Of a stretch of DNA of 64,000 nucleotides, positions 55,302 through 64,000 are shown piece after piece (within the stretch, counting starts at the first letter, position 1; each line of letters starts with the position of its first letter). The stretch spans positions 53,452 through 117,451 of the forward strand of contig JASANE010005137.1 of the NCBI GenBank assembly GCA_030248225.1, read 5' to 3'. Below the pieces are notes generated by a model. That model made no database searches. It was given only the letters and a program-made list of their open reading frames with translations, and had not been told where the DNA came from. Position numbers and translations under genes: made by a program. Origin of the DNA: Trileptium ribeirensis (taxonomy: Eukaryota; Nematoda; Enoplea; Enoplida; Thoracostomopsidae).

Positions 55302-58300
55302 ATGGCTTTCGTTTCTGAAATGGTCGGTTTTGTGCTTACGCTGCTCTCCAAACCACTTCGCGGTTTTTTGGAGAGCTATCAAATTACGTCACGTCATAAT
55401 GTGGTGGACCCTGCTGTATTCCTCAATCACAGCTGACGACAACTGAAGAGCGTAATAAAGGAATGGCTGTCTACATGGAATGGACTCAAGGCGTATGTAG
55501 GAATGAAGGTTACGTTCGAGAAGGATATGGATCCTAATACGATAATCAGCGCAACCTGCTCTGGCAAATTACAGCGGATACTCAATTCTTCAACCGTCAA
55601 TCAACATACTTCAGTGATTTTTGATGACATTTTAAAGAACATTGACACTTTTGTTCAACGTGGATCGGGCTGGATAGTCAAACAAGTGGAACATTTGGAT
55701 GTCCACTTGGCTCGATACGTTGGTTTACGAGGGGCAACATACAAACCTCTCCCAAAAACAATTCAATCGAAAAAGGCTGTCGTCAACGTACAAAACACGG
55801 ACAACAAATGTTTTCAATGGGCAATATTGTCTGCGCTGTATCCAGATATTACTGGAAATCGAAACTATTGTCAAGTCTACTATGAACAATTTCAAGATAC
55901 ACTTAATTTTGAAGGAATTAACTTCCCGGTTCAAGTCGGCGACATCAGCAAGTTAGAGAAGCTTAACAATTTTGGCGTCAGCGTGATATTGTATGATGAA
56001 GGCAAATTAATACCTCTTCGTATATACGACGGACCCTATGAATGAGTGGTTAATTTGCTGTTATACAAAGGATATTTTTGCTGGATCAAGGATTTGGATA
56101 AACTACTACATAATCAGCGCGGGGGACAACGAAAGTTGTTTTTTGTCAACGATGTCTTCTTCCTCAATATTCCCAAGCAAAGTTGGATCTACATACGGAA
56201 ATGTGTAAAAACAATGAATATACTCGAATAACGTTCCCCAAAGACGTCATTCTACAATTTCGAAACACCCATAAAATGCTTTGAGCTCCATATACCATTT
56301 ACGCTGATTTTGAAACCCTTCTTCTCCCAATCGATTCTTGTAAACCATGTCCATCAACTTCATACACCGAAGCTTATCAAAAACATCAAGTGTGAGGATA
56401 TGGGATGATTGATTTTTCAATGCTGTGGAGACGATACAAAAGAGATGGGGAAACCCGTGGTATATCGCGGTAAAACTTTTTACTCAATGTAATTGAATTG
56501 GGTAACAAGTACCAAGAGCGCGTCAATAATCAAATACCGCTGAAGATGACTAAAGACGATTGGTTTCAGTACAACTATGCGAAAGACTGCTTCATTTGTA
56601 GTAAACAACTACTGTATGACCGTGTCAGAGACCACTGTCATCTTTGTGGTCGATTCCGCGGTGCAGTCCACAATGAATGCAACATTAGCTACAAGATAAA
56701 CCGGGATGTCAATATATCTTTCCACAACTTGCGAAAGTATGATGGTCATCTCATCATGCAAGAGATTGGTAAATTAACCAATCAACTTAAGATGGAGCTT
56801 GACTGTATACCCAAAGGTGCTGAGGATTATCTGTCCTTTAGCATCAAACTTCAACTTCAAATTGTGGAACCGCAACAACGATCTGCAACACATGACCCGA
56901 ATGGATACCTCGCTCATCTCTTTGCTATACACAACTCAATGCAACCAAACATTCAAACTCATCTAGAAGTTAACGAAGACGATTTATCTGATGTGATTTC
57001 TCTTGATCAACAAGGTGAGGGTGAAGATAGCGATATGGAGGATAACGAACTTTTGGATAATATTGCGGCTGAAGATACTACAGCAGCGGAACAAAGTCCA
57101 AAGCCGAAAAATATACTTGGTCTCTCAAATTTAAAGACAGTTTTCAATTTCTATCGTCTTCGCTTCAAGCGTTGGTGGACAATTTAAAGAAGGATGGAAA
57201 TTTCCGGAAATGACGGAGGAGTTTGGTGACAATATAGAACTATTGCTACGAAAGGGGCTGTACTCCTATGATTATATGGACTCTTGGGAACGCTTTGATG
57301 ATACGCAGATACCGTCTATCAATGTGTTCTACAATAAACTGAATGATCAAAATATAACTGAAGATGATTATAAACATGCGGAAAAAGCATGGAATGAACT
57401 AAATTTAGAGAACATGGGACAATACCATGATCTTTATGTGAAGACTGATGTTTTATTATTAAGTGACGTATTTGAAAGTTTTAGAAATTTTGGTATTGAT
57501 AATTATAAGTTGGACCCGATACATTATATAACACTCCCAAGTTTTGGATGGGATGCTTGTTTAAAGTTGACAGGCGTGCGGTTACAATTGTTGAAAGACT
57601 CTAATATGTATATGTTTTTTGAACATGGCATACGAGAGGTATCACAATGATTTCACACCGCTATGCCAAAGCCAACAACAAGTATCTTGAAAATTTTGAC
57701 CCAAGTAAGGAGTCGAACTATATAATGTACTTGGATGCTAATAATTTATATGGATGGCCTATGGTTCAGAAGTTATCCGTAGATAGATTTAAATGGGTTG
57801 AAGGGAGTCGGTTGTCAAAGATAAATTGAGAAAATGATGGGGATATTGGTTACGTGCTTGAAGTTGATCTGGAATATCCAGATTATTTACACACCTTACA
57901 CAGTGATTACCCACTTGCTCCCGAGTCTATGAAAATTGAAGACTCGATGTTGTCCCCATATTGCCTCCAGGTAAATGAGGATTTTAGAATGAAATATACC
58001 CCAATCAGAAAACTTGTTCCTAACCTTAACAATAAGGTTAAATATATCATACATGCAAGAAATTTGAAACTGTACACCGAATTGGGTCTCAAGGTAACTA
58101 AAATTCATAGGGCAATTCAGTTTAACCAGCGAGATTGGATGAAACCCTATATTTTGTTTAATACCGAAAAACGCCAAGGGGCAAAGAGTGATTTTGAAAA
58201 GGATTTATTTAAACTGCTAAATAACGCAGTCTTTGGAAAAACTATGGAAAATGTACGGATTTATAAGGACATTAAACTTATAAATTGTCCGAAAAAGTTT

Positions 58301-58991
58301 CAAAAGTTGGTATCAAACCCTCGTTACAGTGGCAGTGCAATCTTTGATGAAAATTTAGTGGCGGTTTCAATGAAAAACCTAGTGTTTGTTTATGCAAACC
58401 AGTTTACGTGGGTTTTACTGTTCTTGAGCTTTCCAAAATGTTAATGTACGATTTCCACTACAAATATATCAAGAGCAGATATGATTGTCATCTGCTATTT
58501 ACCGATACCGACAGTCTCTGCTATGATATATACGCAGAGGATATCGCGGTGACATGAAGGAGGACATAGAATATTTTGACACCAGTGACTATTCACCCGA
58601 CCACTTCCTATACTCTACCACAAACAAATAAGTTTTGGGTAAAAAGAAAGACGAAACTGCTGGGATTCCTATTGAAGAGTTTTGCGGATTGAATCCAAAA
58701 ATGCACTCCTTGAAATGCGGAGGTCTTGAGAAAAAGAGAGCAAAGGGAGTTAAAAAACAAACCCTCAAAAAAGCTATACATATGGATGATTACATCCAGA
58801 CTCTCAGGAATACCACTAGACTAAGACATTTAATGAAAAAGATTTCAAACAATAAACATCAACTGTATACGGTTGAGCAGAATAAGATTAGTTTGATTAG
58901 TTAGATTAGTAAGATTAGTTAGATTAGATTATGACGATAAGCGGTATATTTTACTAGATGGGGTAACTTCTATTCCATACGGACATTGTGA
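55302..58991 (+). pseudogene. polB: Polinton family B DNA polymerase (broken)
   Basis: Replicates the element, probably protein-primed. The N-terminal extension has GSGW and LDVHLARYVGLRG, then NTDNKCFQWAILSALYP. Exo I DFET is at 56,305. An endonuclease VII-like segment with C.IC...RDHCH..G..RGA.HN.CN is at 56,590-56,700. Exo III QFLSSSL is near 57,140. Palm motif A LDANNLYG (57,731), motif B LLNNAVFGK (58,214) and motif C DTDS (58,504) are present. Breaks: in-frame TGA at 55,434, 56,043 and 57,827; a TAA near 58,630; several frame changes (near 56,231, 57,120, 57,187, 57,645, 58,400, 58,545); and a TTAGATTAG repeat expansion near 58,890. The ATG at 55,302 is chosen because the frame continues through the first stop into recognisable polymerase sequence. 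Confidence 0.88.
58884..58930. repeat. TTAGATTAG microsatellite interrupting polB
   Basis: Five or so variants of GATTAGTTAGATTAG follow each other and close the polymerase frame. Beyond it, YDDKRYILLDG continues the polymerase C-terminus in another frame. Confidence 0.7.
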
Positions 58992-59082
58992 TATTATGGA
59001 TTGTTCTGATTGATATTTATACTTTGTATTTATATATGTATTTTGTTGTATTTATAATAAAATTTAAAAAATTAGTATGAAA

Positions 59083-59094
59083 TACATGAAAAGG
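59083..59094 (+). promoter_or_regulatory. TACATGAAAAGG motif, Polinton ORF A
   Basis: Full motif, 28 bp before the ATG at 59,123. Confidence 0.7.
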
Positions 59095-59122
59095 ATGCAT
59101 ATCCTATACATTACAAGTTAAT

Positions 59123-59551
59123 ATGGCTAACAAATTTGTTTCGTTTTCTGAATTTGAACCGGAAATATATCAGAAGCAGCAAAATTTTTGGGGCAAAAGA
59201 ATCAATTTGAAAAAAGATATTGCAATAGTCGTTACCCTGCTTACAACAATCGCAATAGAGACCGGTTTTCTGGTTAACAAGCATGAAAAGAAGTCCTGTG
59301 TTGAAGGAATATCACTCAATGGACCGTTATGTTTCGAAGATTGGACAAAGCCTCGAATTGAATCTTGGTTTCCAGCTCGTGGTTACAACATTCATTGGGT
59401 CAATCGAGCAAGTGATAATCTACAATTTGAGATAATACTACACCCTCCTCGTTCCATCAAACTGCGGAGTGAAAAATCGTCTATCTATTTGATGTATCTG
59501 AACATCTATTTCAAAGGTTTGTCGTACCGTATAAGAATCTCCTCGTGCTGA
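59123..59551 (+). CDS. Polinton ORF A, unknown, one membrane segment
   Basis: 142 residues starting MANKFVSFSEFEPEIYQ. A hydrophobic segment, IAIVVTLLTTIAIETGFLV, at residues about 34-52 follows a basic stretch, so it may be a single-pass membrane protein with a short N-terminal domain. The C-terminal part has paired Cys and aromatic residues. Not recognised. It has its own upstream motif and good spacing, which supports it as a real gene. Confidence 0.6.
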   Translation: MANKFVSFSEFEPEIYQKQQNFWGKRINLKKDIAIVVTLLTTIAIETGFLVNKHEKKSCVEGISLNGPLCFEDWTKPRIESWFPARGYNIHWVNRASDNLQFEIILHPPRSIKLRSEKSSIYLMYLNIYFKGLSYRIRISSC

Positions 59552-59709
59552 TTCAAACAGACGATACATACAATGGATTTTATCGTTTTAATCGTTTAAT
59601 ACCATTGTTTTAATAAATTGCATCGTGGAATACTCCTTCATCGCGAAATTGTCAACCTTCAATCTGCAACGGGTCTTTGAAAAACGACTGTTTAGAGTAA
59701 ACATTAGAA

Positions 59710-60000
59710 ATGCTGACCTATTCCTATCACGCGCAAACGAAACATTTGGAGTATGAAAATAGCAATACGTCTTGGTTTGTTGTGACGGAAGAATCGAGAC
59801 AATGGATGATTGAAAAATGTTTGACTGAATTTGATTATATAAAGTATATTGGAAACAATGAATATATAATGGAGAAACAATTTGATGATATTGTTGGTAT
59901 TGTTATGCCAAGTGGTATGCTAACGCGTACAGTGAGGATTGTGTATGATATTTTAAAGGATAAAATTGTAACCAGTTACCCAATAAACATGAAAAGATAA
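59710..60000 (+). CDS. Polinton ORF B, small unknown protein
   Basis: 96 residues, MLTYSYHAQTKHLEYENSNT at the start. The C-terminal stretch RTVRIVYDILKDKIVTSYPI faintly resembles the last strands of BECR-fold nucleases found in polymorphic toxins (pattern ending in I.T.YP). This is weak and no catalytic residue is assigned. There is no motif before it. Its last codons (NMKR) lie within the motif that serves the integrase gene. Confidence 0.5.
   Translation: MLTYSYHAQTKHLEYENSNTSWFVVTEESRQWMIEKCLTEFDYIKYIGNNEYIMEKQFDDIVGIVMPSGMLTRTVRIVYDILKDKIVTSYPINMKR
59986..59996 (+). promoter_or_regulatory. AACATGAAAAG motif upstream of integrase
   Basis: Motif with A instead of T at the first place, 26 bp before ATG 60,023. 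It overlaps the end of ORF B, and TATATATTAA lies between motif and start. Confidence 0.7.
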
Positions 60001-60022
60001 TAGCATCTTGTATATATTAATC

Positions 60023-61076
60023 ATGAAGCTGGAAGATTTATATTACAACTTGAAAAGCCCTGCCGCCTTTTCAGGGATAAACAAACTATTGCAACATGCT
60101 AAAAAATATGGTTATTCCAAGCAGCAAGTTAAAGAGTGGCTACAAGGTCAAGATACATATACACTTCATAAACCCAAAAGGAGGAGGTTTCGAAGGGTAA
60201 AAACAGTCACCAAAGGTCTCAATGATTTATGGCAGGTTGATCTTGCAGATATGACTCGATTGTCTAGGTATAATGACGGCAACAAATATGTACTGGTGGT
60301 TATAGATGTGCTGTCTAAATTTGTCAGAGTTGCCCCCTTAAAGTCTAAAAACTCAAAATTAGTATGCGAAGCCTTGGAAACCATGTTTCGCATTAACCGT
60401 CCAAATCATATTTTCTCGGATCGTGGCGCTGAATTTACAAATATCACCTTCAAAAATCTCTGTCAAAAGTACGAAATAATTTGCTACACTGCTCAGAATG
60501 TTGAAACCAAGGCTGCAGTTGCGGAAAGGTGCATCCGTACTTTGAAATCCAAAATATATCGATACCTTACCAAACACAATACGTATCGCTATATCGACAT
60601 TTTACAAGACATTGTTGATAACTACAATCACACAAAGAATCGCTATGGTTTCCGTCCAGTGGATGTAACTGTTGAAAATGAATCTGATATTTTAAACATT
60701 TTGTACCCTCCTCGAGGACACAGAGTTCTTTCATACAAGTTTAAGCTTAATGATGCTGTAAGGGTTGCAAGCGCCCAGTTTATCTTCGACAAGGGATACA
60801 AACCGCAATGGTCTCAAGAAGTATTTTATATTACAAGACGAATACATTCAGATCCTCCTCGTTATAAAATTAGCGATTACGGAAATGAAGATATCTTGGG
60901 AACATGGTACGAGCATGAGCTTCAAAAGGTGCGTGTAGGGGATACCTTTAAGATTGAAAAAAATATTGAAAAAACGTAGAACGAAAGATGATACTCGTCA
61001 ATATTTAGTAAAATGGATTGGATATCCTGAAAAATTCAAGAGCTGGGTAGATGAGCAAGACATGAAAAGAGTATGA
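60023..61076 (+). pseudogene. int: Polinton integrase with C-terminal chromodomain (one frame change)
   Basis: Retrovirus-type integrase that inserts the Polinton. The catalytic triad is visible: Asp in LWQVDLADM, Asp in IFSDRGAEF, Glu in AAVAERCIRTLKSK. A basic segment KPKRRRFRR precedes the core. After the stop at 60,979 another frame, starting within the A-run at 60,957-60,975, encodes a chromodomain (RQYLVKWIGYP..F.SWVDEQDM) ending at TGA 61,076. A single indel in the A-run explains the split. Chromodomains target insertion to modified chromatin. The start at 60,023 is preferred because it follows the motif at the usual distance. Confidence 0.9.
61059..61069 (+). promoter_or_regulatory. 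GACATGAAAAG motif upstream of ATPase
   Basis: Lies in the last codons of the chromodomain, 25 bp before the ATPase ATG at 61,095. Confidence 0.65.
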
Positions 61077-61094
61077 CCGGCTTATCGATTAAAA

Positions 61095-61706
61095 ATGGAG
61101 TCAATACCGTTAGAAGTACCATTTACCTGTATTATGTCAGGCGCAACAGGGAAAACTCATCTTGTGGTTCAACTGTTGCGTAAAAATCTATTTGATAAGA
61201 AATTTTAAAAGATTTTCTGGTGTTATGGAATGATGCAACCTATGTATCATCAATTGTCAGAGGAAATGGATAATTTAACGTTTGAAGAAGGATTCCCGAC
61301 CTTTGTTGAAAGGAATGAAGGACAAACACTCTACATTCTTGATGATTTAATGGAGTACTCAAATGACAAAACATTAGCAAACATGTTTACCCGAATGCGA
61401 CATGCAAATATTAGTACTATATTTATAGTGCAAAACTTTTATCATTCTGGAAAGTACATGACAGAAATTTCTAGAAACGCTCAGTATTTATTTCTATTTC
61501 CAAATCCTCGTTCGAAATCAATGATTGCAACATTAGGAAGACAAATGTGGCCTCATAAACCCAACTTTTTATCTACAGCGTTTGAAATGGCAACCAATGG
61601 GAAGCCATACAGCTATCTGATGATCGATCTGAAACCTAATACACCTGAGGATTTACGTGTTAGGGAAAATATTTTTGATCAAACTGCAGTATACAAACCT
61701 ACATGA
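61095..61706 (+). pseudogene. atp: Polinton packaging ATPase (FtsK/HerA type), damaged
   Basis: Would power genome packaging into the capsid. The Walker A region reads MSGATGKTHLV, two residues shorter than GxxxxGKT. Walker B is TLYILDDLMEY. A sensor-like IVQNFYH and the C-terminal SYLMIDLKP are typical of the family. One in-frame TAA interrupts at 61,206 (after KKF). The frame ends with a TGA that lies inside the next copy of the ATGAAAAG motif. Confidence 0.87.
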
Positions 61707-61710
61707 AAAG
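61700..61710 (+). promoter_or_regulatory. TACATGAAAAG motif, small conserved gene
   Basis: The TGA in the motif is the stop codon of the ATPase. ATTTATATAAAAG follows, and the next ATG is at 61,739 (28 bp). Confidence 0.7.
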
Positions 61711-61738
61711 ACACGTTATCGTGATTTATATAAAAGAT

Positions 61739-62041
61739 ATGGAACGTCATTCCGCAACAATATCTCTGTCCTGTGCCTTGGTTAAAACTGACAAGAAATG
61801 TGTTAAAAGTTTTATGAAGTCTGCTCCCGTATCGGTAATCAAGTCTTTGAGTGAAATTTGTTATAATATTTTATATGGAAACATTCCTCTTACTGAGCAA
61901 CAGATTAAGCTGCTACGCAAGCAACGTTCTACAATTTACAAACTATCGTCTTTGAAGTTGTCTGATAACATGAAAAGACAACATGTTACAATGGATCTTT
62001 TAAAAACATTGATTGCAGTATGGCCAAACGATATCTGTTAG
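61739..62041 (+). CDS. small conserved Polinton protein (helical, Lys/Leu-rich)
   Basis: About 100 residues from MERHSATISLS. The pattern SVIKSLSEICYNILYGNIPLT, then a Lys-rich LRKQRSTIYKL, matches a short protein common in animal Polintons and related viruses, of unknown function. The ATG at 61,739 is preferred over the upstream one because it follows the motif at the standard distance. It overlaps the next gene by 22 bp. Confidence 0.7.
   Translation: MERHSATISLSCALVKTDKKCVKSFMKSAPVSVIKSLSEICYNILYGNIPLTEQQIKLLRKQRSTIYKLSSLKLSDNMKRQHVTMDLLKTLIAVWPNDIC
61967..61977 (+). promoter_or_regulatory. AACATGAAAAG motif, next small gene
   Basis: Inside the coding region of the preceding gene (NMKR codons), 42 bp before the ATG at 62,020. 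Confidence 0.65.
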
Positions 62042-62319
62042 TGTCTCCCAGCTGGTTAGAGAAACAAACTCAAACTAATGGAGAACCAGTGAAAGTAAGC
62101 GTAGATACACTTGAGGACAAGCCAAAGGAAGATATTTCAAGTCTATTTTCCAAGCGCCTACAGTCCAAGGTCAAACTCCTTTCCAGTCATTTGAAAACCG
62201 TAAAGCAAGATGCAAACAATCGTGTTGAGTATAATGACGGAACTGTGGGATCAACACTTTACGATATAGTAAAGTATTTGGTAACTGACAGCGGAAAATT
62301 TTCAGCTCCCGTCCAATAG
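62020..62319 (+). CDS. small conserved Polinton protein
   Basis: 99 residues starting MAKRYLLVSPSWLEKQ. The middle is helical and Ser/Lys-rich. The C-terminal segment NNRVEYNDGTVGSTLYDIV fits a W..dG...GS.I.DLI pattern seen in a conserved Polinton protein of unknown role. Intact. Confidence 0.6.
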   Translation: MAKRYLLVSPSWLEKQTQTNGEPVKVSVDTLEDKPKEDISSLFSKRLQSKVKLLSSHLKTVKQDANNRVEYNDGTVGSTLYDIVKYLVTDSGKFSAPVQ

Positions 62320-62388
62320 ACATTGACCAATTTCGAACCGAGTATATGCAGGGGGTACCGATTGGGGCTCTAGGGAGAGGCAAGGAAG

Positions 62389-62399
62389 TACATGAAAAG
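62389..62399 (+). promoter_or_regulatory. TACATGAAAAG motif upstream of NADAR
   Basis: 35 bp before the NADAR ATG at 62,435. Confidence 0.7.
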
Positions 62400-62434
62400 A
62401 AAAGTATCGACTGGAAACGTTTATATTGAACAAT

Positions 62435-62974
62435 ATGTCAACATCAACTACGTTTAAGATTTGTGAATCGAAAGACGGTCGAGCCTTGGCGCTATTTGCT
62501 ACAGGCTATTGTCCGTTGAGCAGCGTACATGTCGCTGACTTCAAAGTTGATGATATGACGTATAGTAGTATTCAGCAATATTATGAATCGGAAAAGGCAA
62601 ACTACTTCAACTGCTATGAAGCAAGATATGAAATATTGATGGAACGCTCTCCCAAGAAGATAATAAATATTGGGGAAAATTTAAAATTTTTCGACCAACC
62701 AGAATGGGACAAGGTCAAGTATGACGTCGTTCTGAAAGCAATGGAGTCTAAAGCCAATCAACATAACCCCACCTACGACTTGTTAATGTCTACAAAAAAT
62801 GCTGTGATTGCAGAGGCAAGCAAATTTGGTAACGGGATTGGGCTATATATAGAAGACGCAAACGTCAACGATATCAGTCTTTGGACTAAAGACAACTGGT
62901 ACGGTCGTCTTTGGATGTCAGTTCGCTATGGACTTCAAAATAACCAACTTAGTGGTAAAGACTACAACCAGTAA
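62435..62974 (+). CDS. NADAR-domain protein of the Polinton
   Basis: 179 residues, intact. NADAR (YbiA-like) family: FATGYCPLSSVHVADFKVDD (the FSNF-type opening), YSSIQQYYESEKANYF (the S-V-E-x-Y-Y core with Gln in place of Glu), then SPKKIINIGENL, EWDKVKYDVVLKAMESKANQ and the C-terminal WYGRLWMSVRYGL. The family handles ADP-ribose-type N-glycosides. The Glu-to-Gln change may reduce activity. ATG at 62,435 is the first in frame; a TTG lies three codons before it. The 3' end overlaps the TBP-like gene by 47 bp. Confidence 0.8.
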   Translation: MSTSTTFKICESKDGRALALFATGYCPLSSVHVADFKVDDMTYSSIQQYYESEKANYFNCYEARYEILMERSPKKIINIGENLKFFDQPEWDKVKYDVVLKAMESKANQHNPTYDLLMSTKNAVIAEASKFGNGIGLYIEDANVNDISLWTKDNWYGRLWMSVRYGLQNNQLSGKDYNQ

Positions 62975-63447
62975 TAACATTAACTTGCTACAACTCAGCA
63001 GTGTTCTACAGCGATTACGATACAACCCACTACGTTTTCGTGCTGGAACTTTAAAGTTATCAAGCGGAAGTCTGATGGATTGGTCAAATGGCAAACTATT
63101 GTTTCTGGGATACAAATCAATGGATGACCTGCGTTCGGATGCGAAGAATTTTAAGATAATTTTGAAAACTTTTGGATACTGGACTGATGAATTTGAATTT
63201 GAAATTTGTTCAGTAACTGATGTGTGTAACTGTAATGCTGCTATTGATTTAAATGTTTTTTTATGAAAAGCTGAGAGGCGATTACACTATAACATACCTA
63301 CCGGAATGATTTCCAAGTTTGAGTTTTAGATATAAGAGTGGGACATTGTCCGTCTTTGGAACAGGGAAAATTGTAATAACAGGTGTAAAGTCTCTTGGTG
63401 ATATGTATGATATTGTATATGATGTAGGTAACTTAATTTTGAAATAA
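62928..63447 (+). pseudogene. TATA-binding-protein (TBP) homologue in the Polinton (broken)
   Basis: Two TBP-like repeats in about 171 residues, near the size of the TBP core. Repeat 1 has FKITNLVV at the start, LRYNPLRFRAGTLKL, then SNGKLLFLGYKS, matching the YNP.RF...I...F.SGK...TGAKS pattern. Repeat 2 has LPE*FPSLSFRY, then FGTGKIVITGVKS, matching PELFPGLIYR...F.SGK.V.TGAK. A 1-base indel in a T-run (63,255-63,261) separates the repeats, and a TGA sits at 63,307. It starts inside the NADAR gene and has no own motif, so it may be expressed with NADAR. TBP recruits RNA polymerase to promoters. Confidence 0.8.
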
Positions 63448-63466
63448 GGAGAAAAAACAACAGCAC

Positions 63467-63478
63467 TACATGAAAAGG
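63467..63478 (+). promoter_or_regulatory. TACATGAAAAGG motif, Polinton ORF C
   Basis: 27 bp before the ATG at 63,506. Confidence 0.7.
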
Positions 63479-63505
63479 CTATAATGCTATTTATAAACAG
63501 CTGAA

Positions 63506-63850
63506 ATGGAGATTATTGTTGTGAGAAAGTTAAATGATTTGACAGTACAGCTTCCTATACCAATTGAAGCTGATTACGTCCTTGTGTTGGGTTACAAGTT
63601 ATTTGGATCCATAGATAAAAATAAAATGCCTTATATGATAAAGGCAAATTTTATTGAACTTAAAATTTTAAATTGTGGTTTTCCAGAAACCTTTTGTGTT
63701 TTAACTGGACAAAAAGTGGACACTTGCTCCAAATTGAAGAATAAATTTACTTCAGACCTAGTTTCTGAGGTTACAGACAATGTAGGAAATGCGATTTCCT
63801 TGTTCGCAGATAAAGTTTTGTACTTACATTTAATGTTTATAAAAACATGA
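63506..63850 (+). CDS. Polinton ORF C, unknown
   Basis: 114 residues from MEIIVVRKLNDLTVQLP. Mostly beta-like hydrophobic/polar pattern, with four Cys in the second half. No family recognised. The stop codon TGA is the TGA of the next motif, a tight arrangement that supports it as a real gene. Confidence 0.55.
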   Translation: MEIIVVRKLNDLTVQLPIPIEADYVLVLGYKLFGSIDKNKMPYMIKANFIELKILNCGFPETFCVLTGQKVDTCSKLKNKFTSDLVSEVTDNVGNAISLFADKVLYLHLMFIKT

Positions 63851-63855
63851 AAAGG
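63844..63855 (+). promoter_or_regulatory. AACATGAAAAGG motif, basic core-like gene
   Basis: 27 bp before the ATG at 63,883; its TGA ends ORF C. Confidence 0.7.
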
Positions 63856-63882
63856 ATTTATGTTTGTTAATATTTGAAACAA

Positions 63883-64000
63883 TGTCTATTACTGTGAAGA
63901 TCAACCCAGTGTTTCAAGGACAGAGGTGCAAACCCAAAAGGAAAACCCTGAAACTCAAACGAAAATCCCTCAAAACTAGGAGAAAAACTTTAAAGCGTAA
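63883..64000 (+). CDS. Lys/Arg-rich core-like protein (partial)
   Basis: Begins MSITVKINPVFQ and becomes almost purely basic, with PKRKTLKLKRKSLKTRRK. It runs off the window. Such composition fits a DNA-condensing virion core protein as in adenovirus-like elements. Not proven. Confidence 0.6.

Larger units (their letters stand above)
54900..64000 (+). mobile_element. Polinton/Maverick (adintovirus-like), left part
   Basis: Defined by its gene set: family B DNA polymerase with an N-terminal Polinton-type extension, retroviral-type integrase with chromodomain, FtsK/HerA-type packaging ATPase and small conserved Polinton proteins, all on the plus strand. It continues past the window, where protease and capsid genes would be expected. 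Composition is AT-rich, unlike the retroelement to its left. Several genes are broken, so this copy is decayed. It carries NADAR and TBP homologues and a shared upstream motif. Confidence 0.9.

Noticed and set aside
63262..63270. TATGAAAAG as a tenth Polinton promoter motif
   Set aside because: It lacks the C of ACATG, lies in the middle of the TBP coding sequence (YEK codons) and no gene starts behind it.
55434..63309. Repeated in-frame TGA codons in Polinton genes as recoding (Trp or Sec)
   Set aside because: The positions do not correspond to conserved Trp or Cys/Sec sites (in the TBP homologue it replaces a Leu position), TAA stops and frameshifts also occur, and neighbouring intact genes use TGA as stop. 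Decay, for example CGA to TGA, is simpler.

Overview
This window is repeat DNA from a eukaryotic nuclear genome, most likely an invertebrate animal. I see no host gene, tRNA or rRNA. The evidence is the mix of mobile elements: the end of a CR1/Jockey-like LINE, Ty3/Gypsy-type LTR elements with a baculovirus-F-like envelope, PIF/Harbinger-type MITEs with 3-bp target duplications, and an animal-type Polinton/Maverick. I cannot name the species.

Layout. 3-965 is the end of a LINE reverse transcriptase. 1.4-6.3 kb is a lone, very long LTR (copy A). 7.06-11.68 kb is the left part of a second LTR copy (B). It is interrupted by a MITE, and that MITE is itself interrupted by a giant LTR retroelement at 11,953-40,457 (about 28.5 kb, 4-bp target duplication AATT, 5' LTR about 6.76 kb, 3' LTR 5'-truncated). 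The MITE and LTR B resume to the right, at 40,462 and 40,734. 41-44.8 kb is mostly unassigned, with a 32-bp tandem repeat. From 44.8 kb there is a minus-strand LTR copy (F). 47.86-54.3 kb is the 3' end of another copy of the giant element: a NADAR-SGNH gene followed by LTR copy E. About 54.9 kb to the window end is the left part of a Polinton.

The giant element is decayed but readable. Its order is LTR - gag - acidic ORF and other unknown ORFs - F-type env - protease - RT/RNase H - integrase - long Pro-rich region - NADAR(-SGNH) - LTR. The envelope lies between gag and pol, and its membrane anchor and cytoplasmic tail share one open frame with the protease. Normal retroviral order puts env after pol. 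A 510-bp MITE sits in the RT, and a deletion joins the NADAR gene to the 3' LTR.

The Polinton encodes protein-primed-type DNA polymerase B (several breaks), an integrase with a chromodomain, a packaging ATPase, small conserved Polinton proteins, a NADAR protein, a TBP (TATA-binding protein) homologue and a Lys/Arg-rich core-like protein. A motif, (A/T)ACATGAAAAG, occurs nine times, usually 25-45 bp before a start codon. It looks like a shared promoter element, and the virus-type TBP is an attractive candidate reader. The capsid genes are presumably beyond the window.

The two most striking points across elements are that two unrelated mobile elements both carry NADAR domains (ADP-ribose-related enzymes), and that the retroelement has the order gag-env-pol with an Env-Pol reading-frame fusion.
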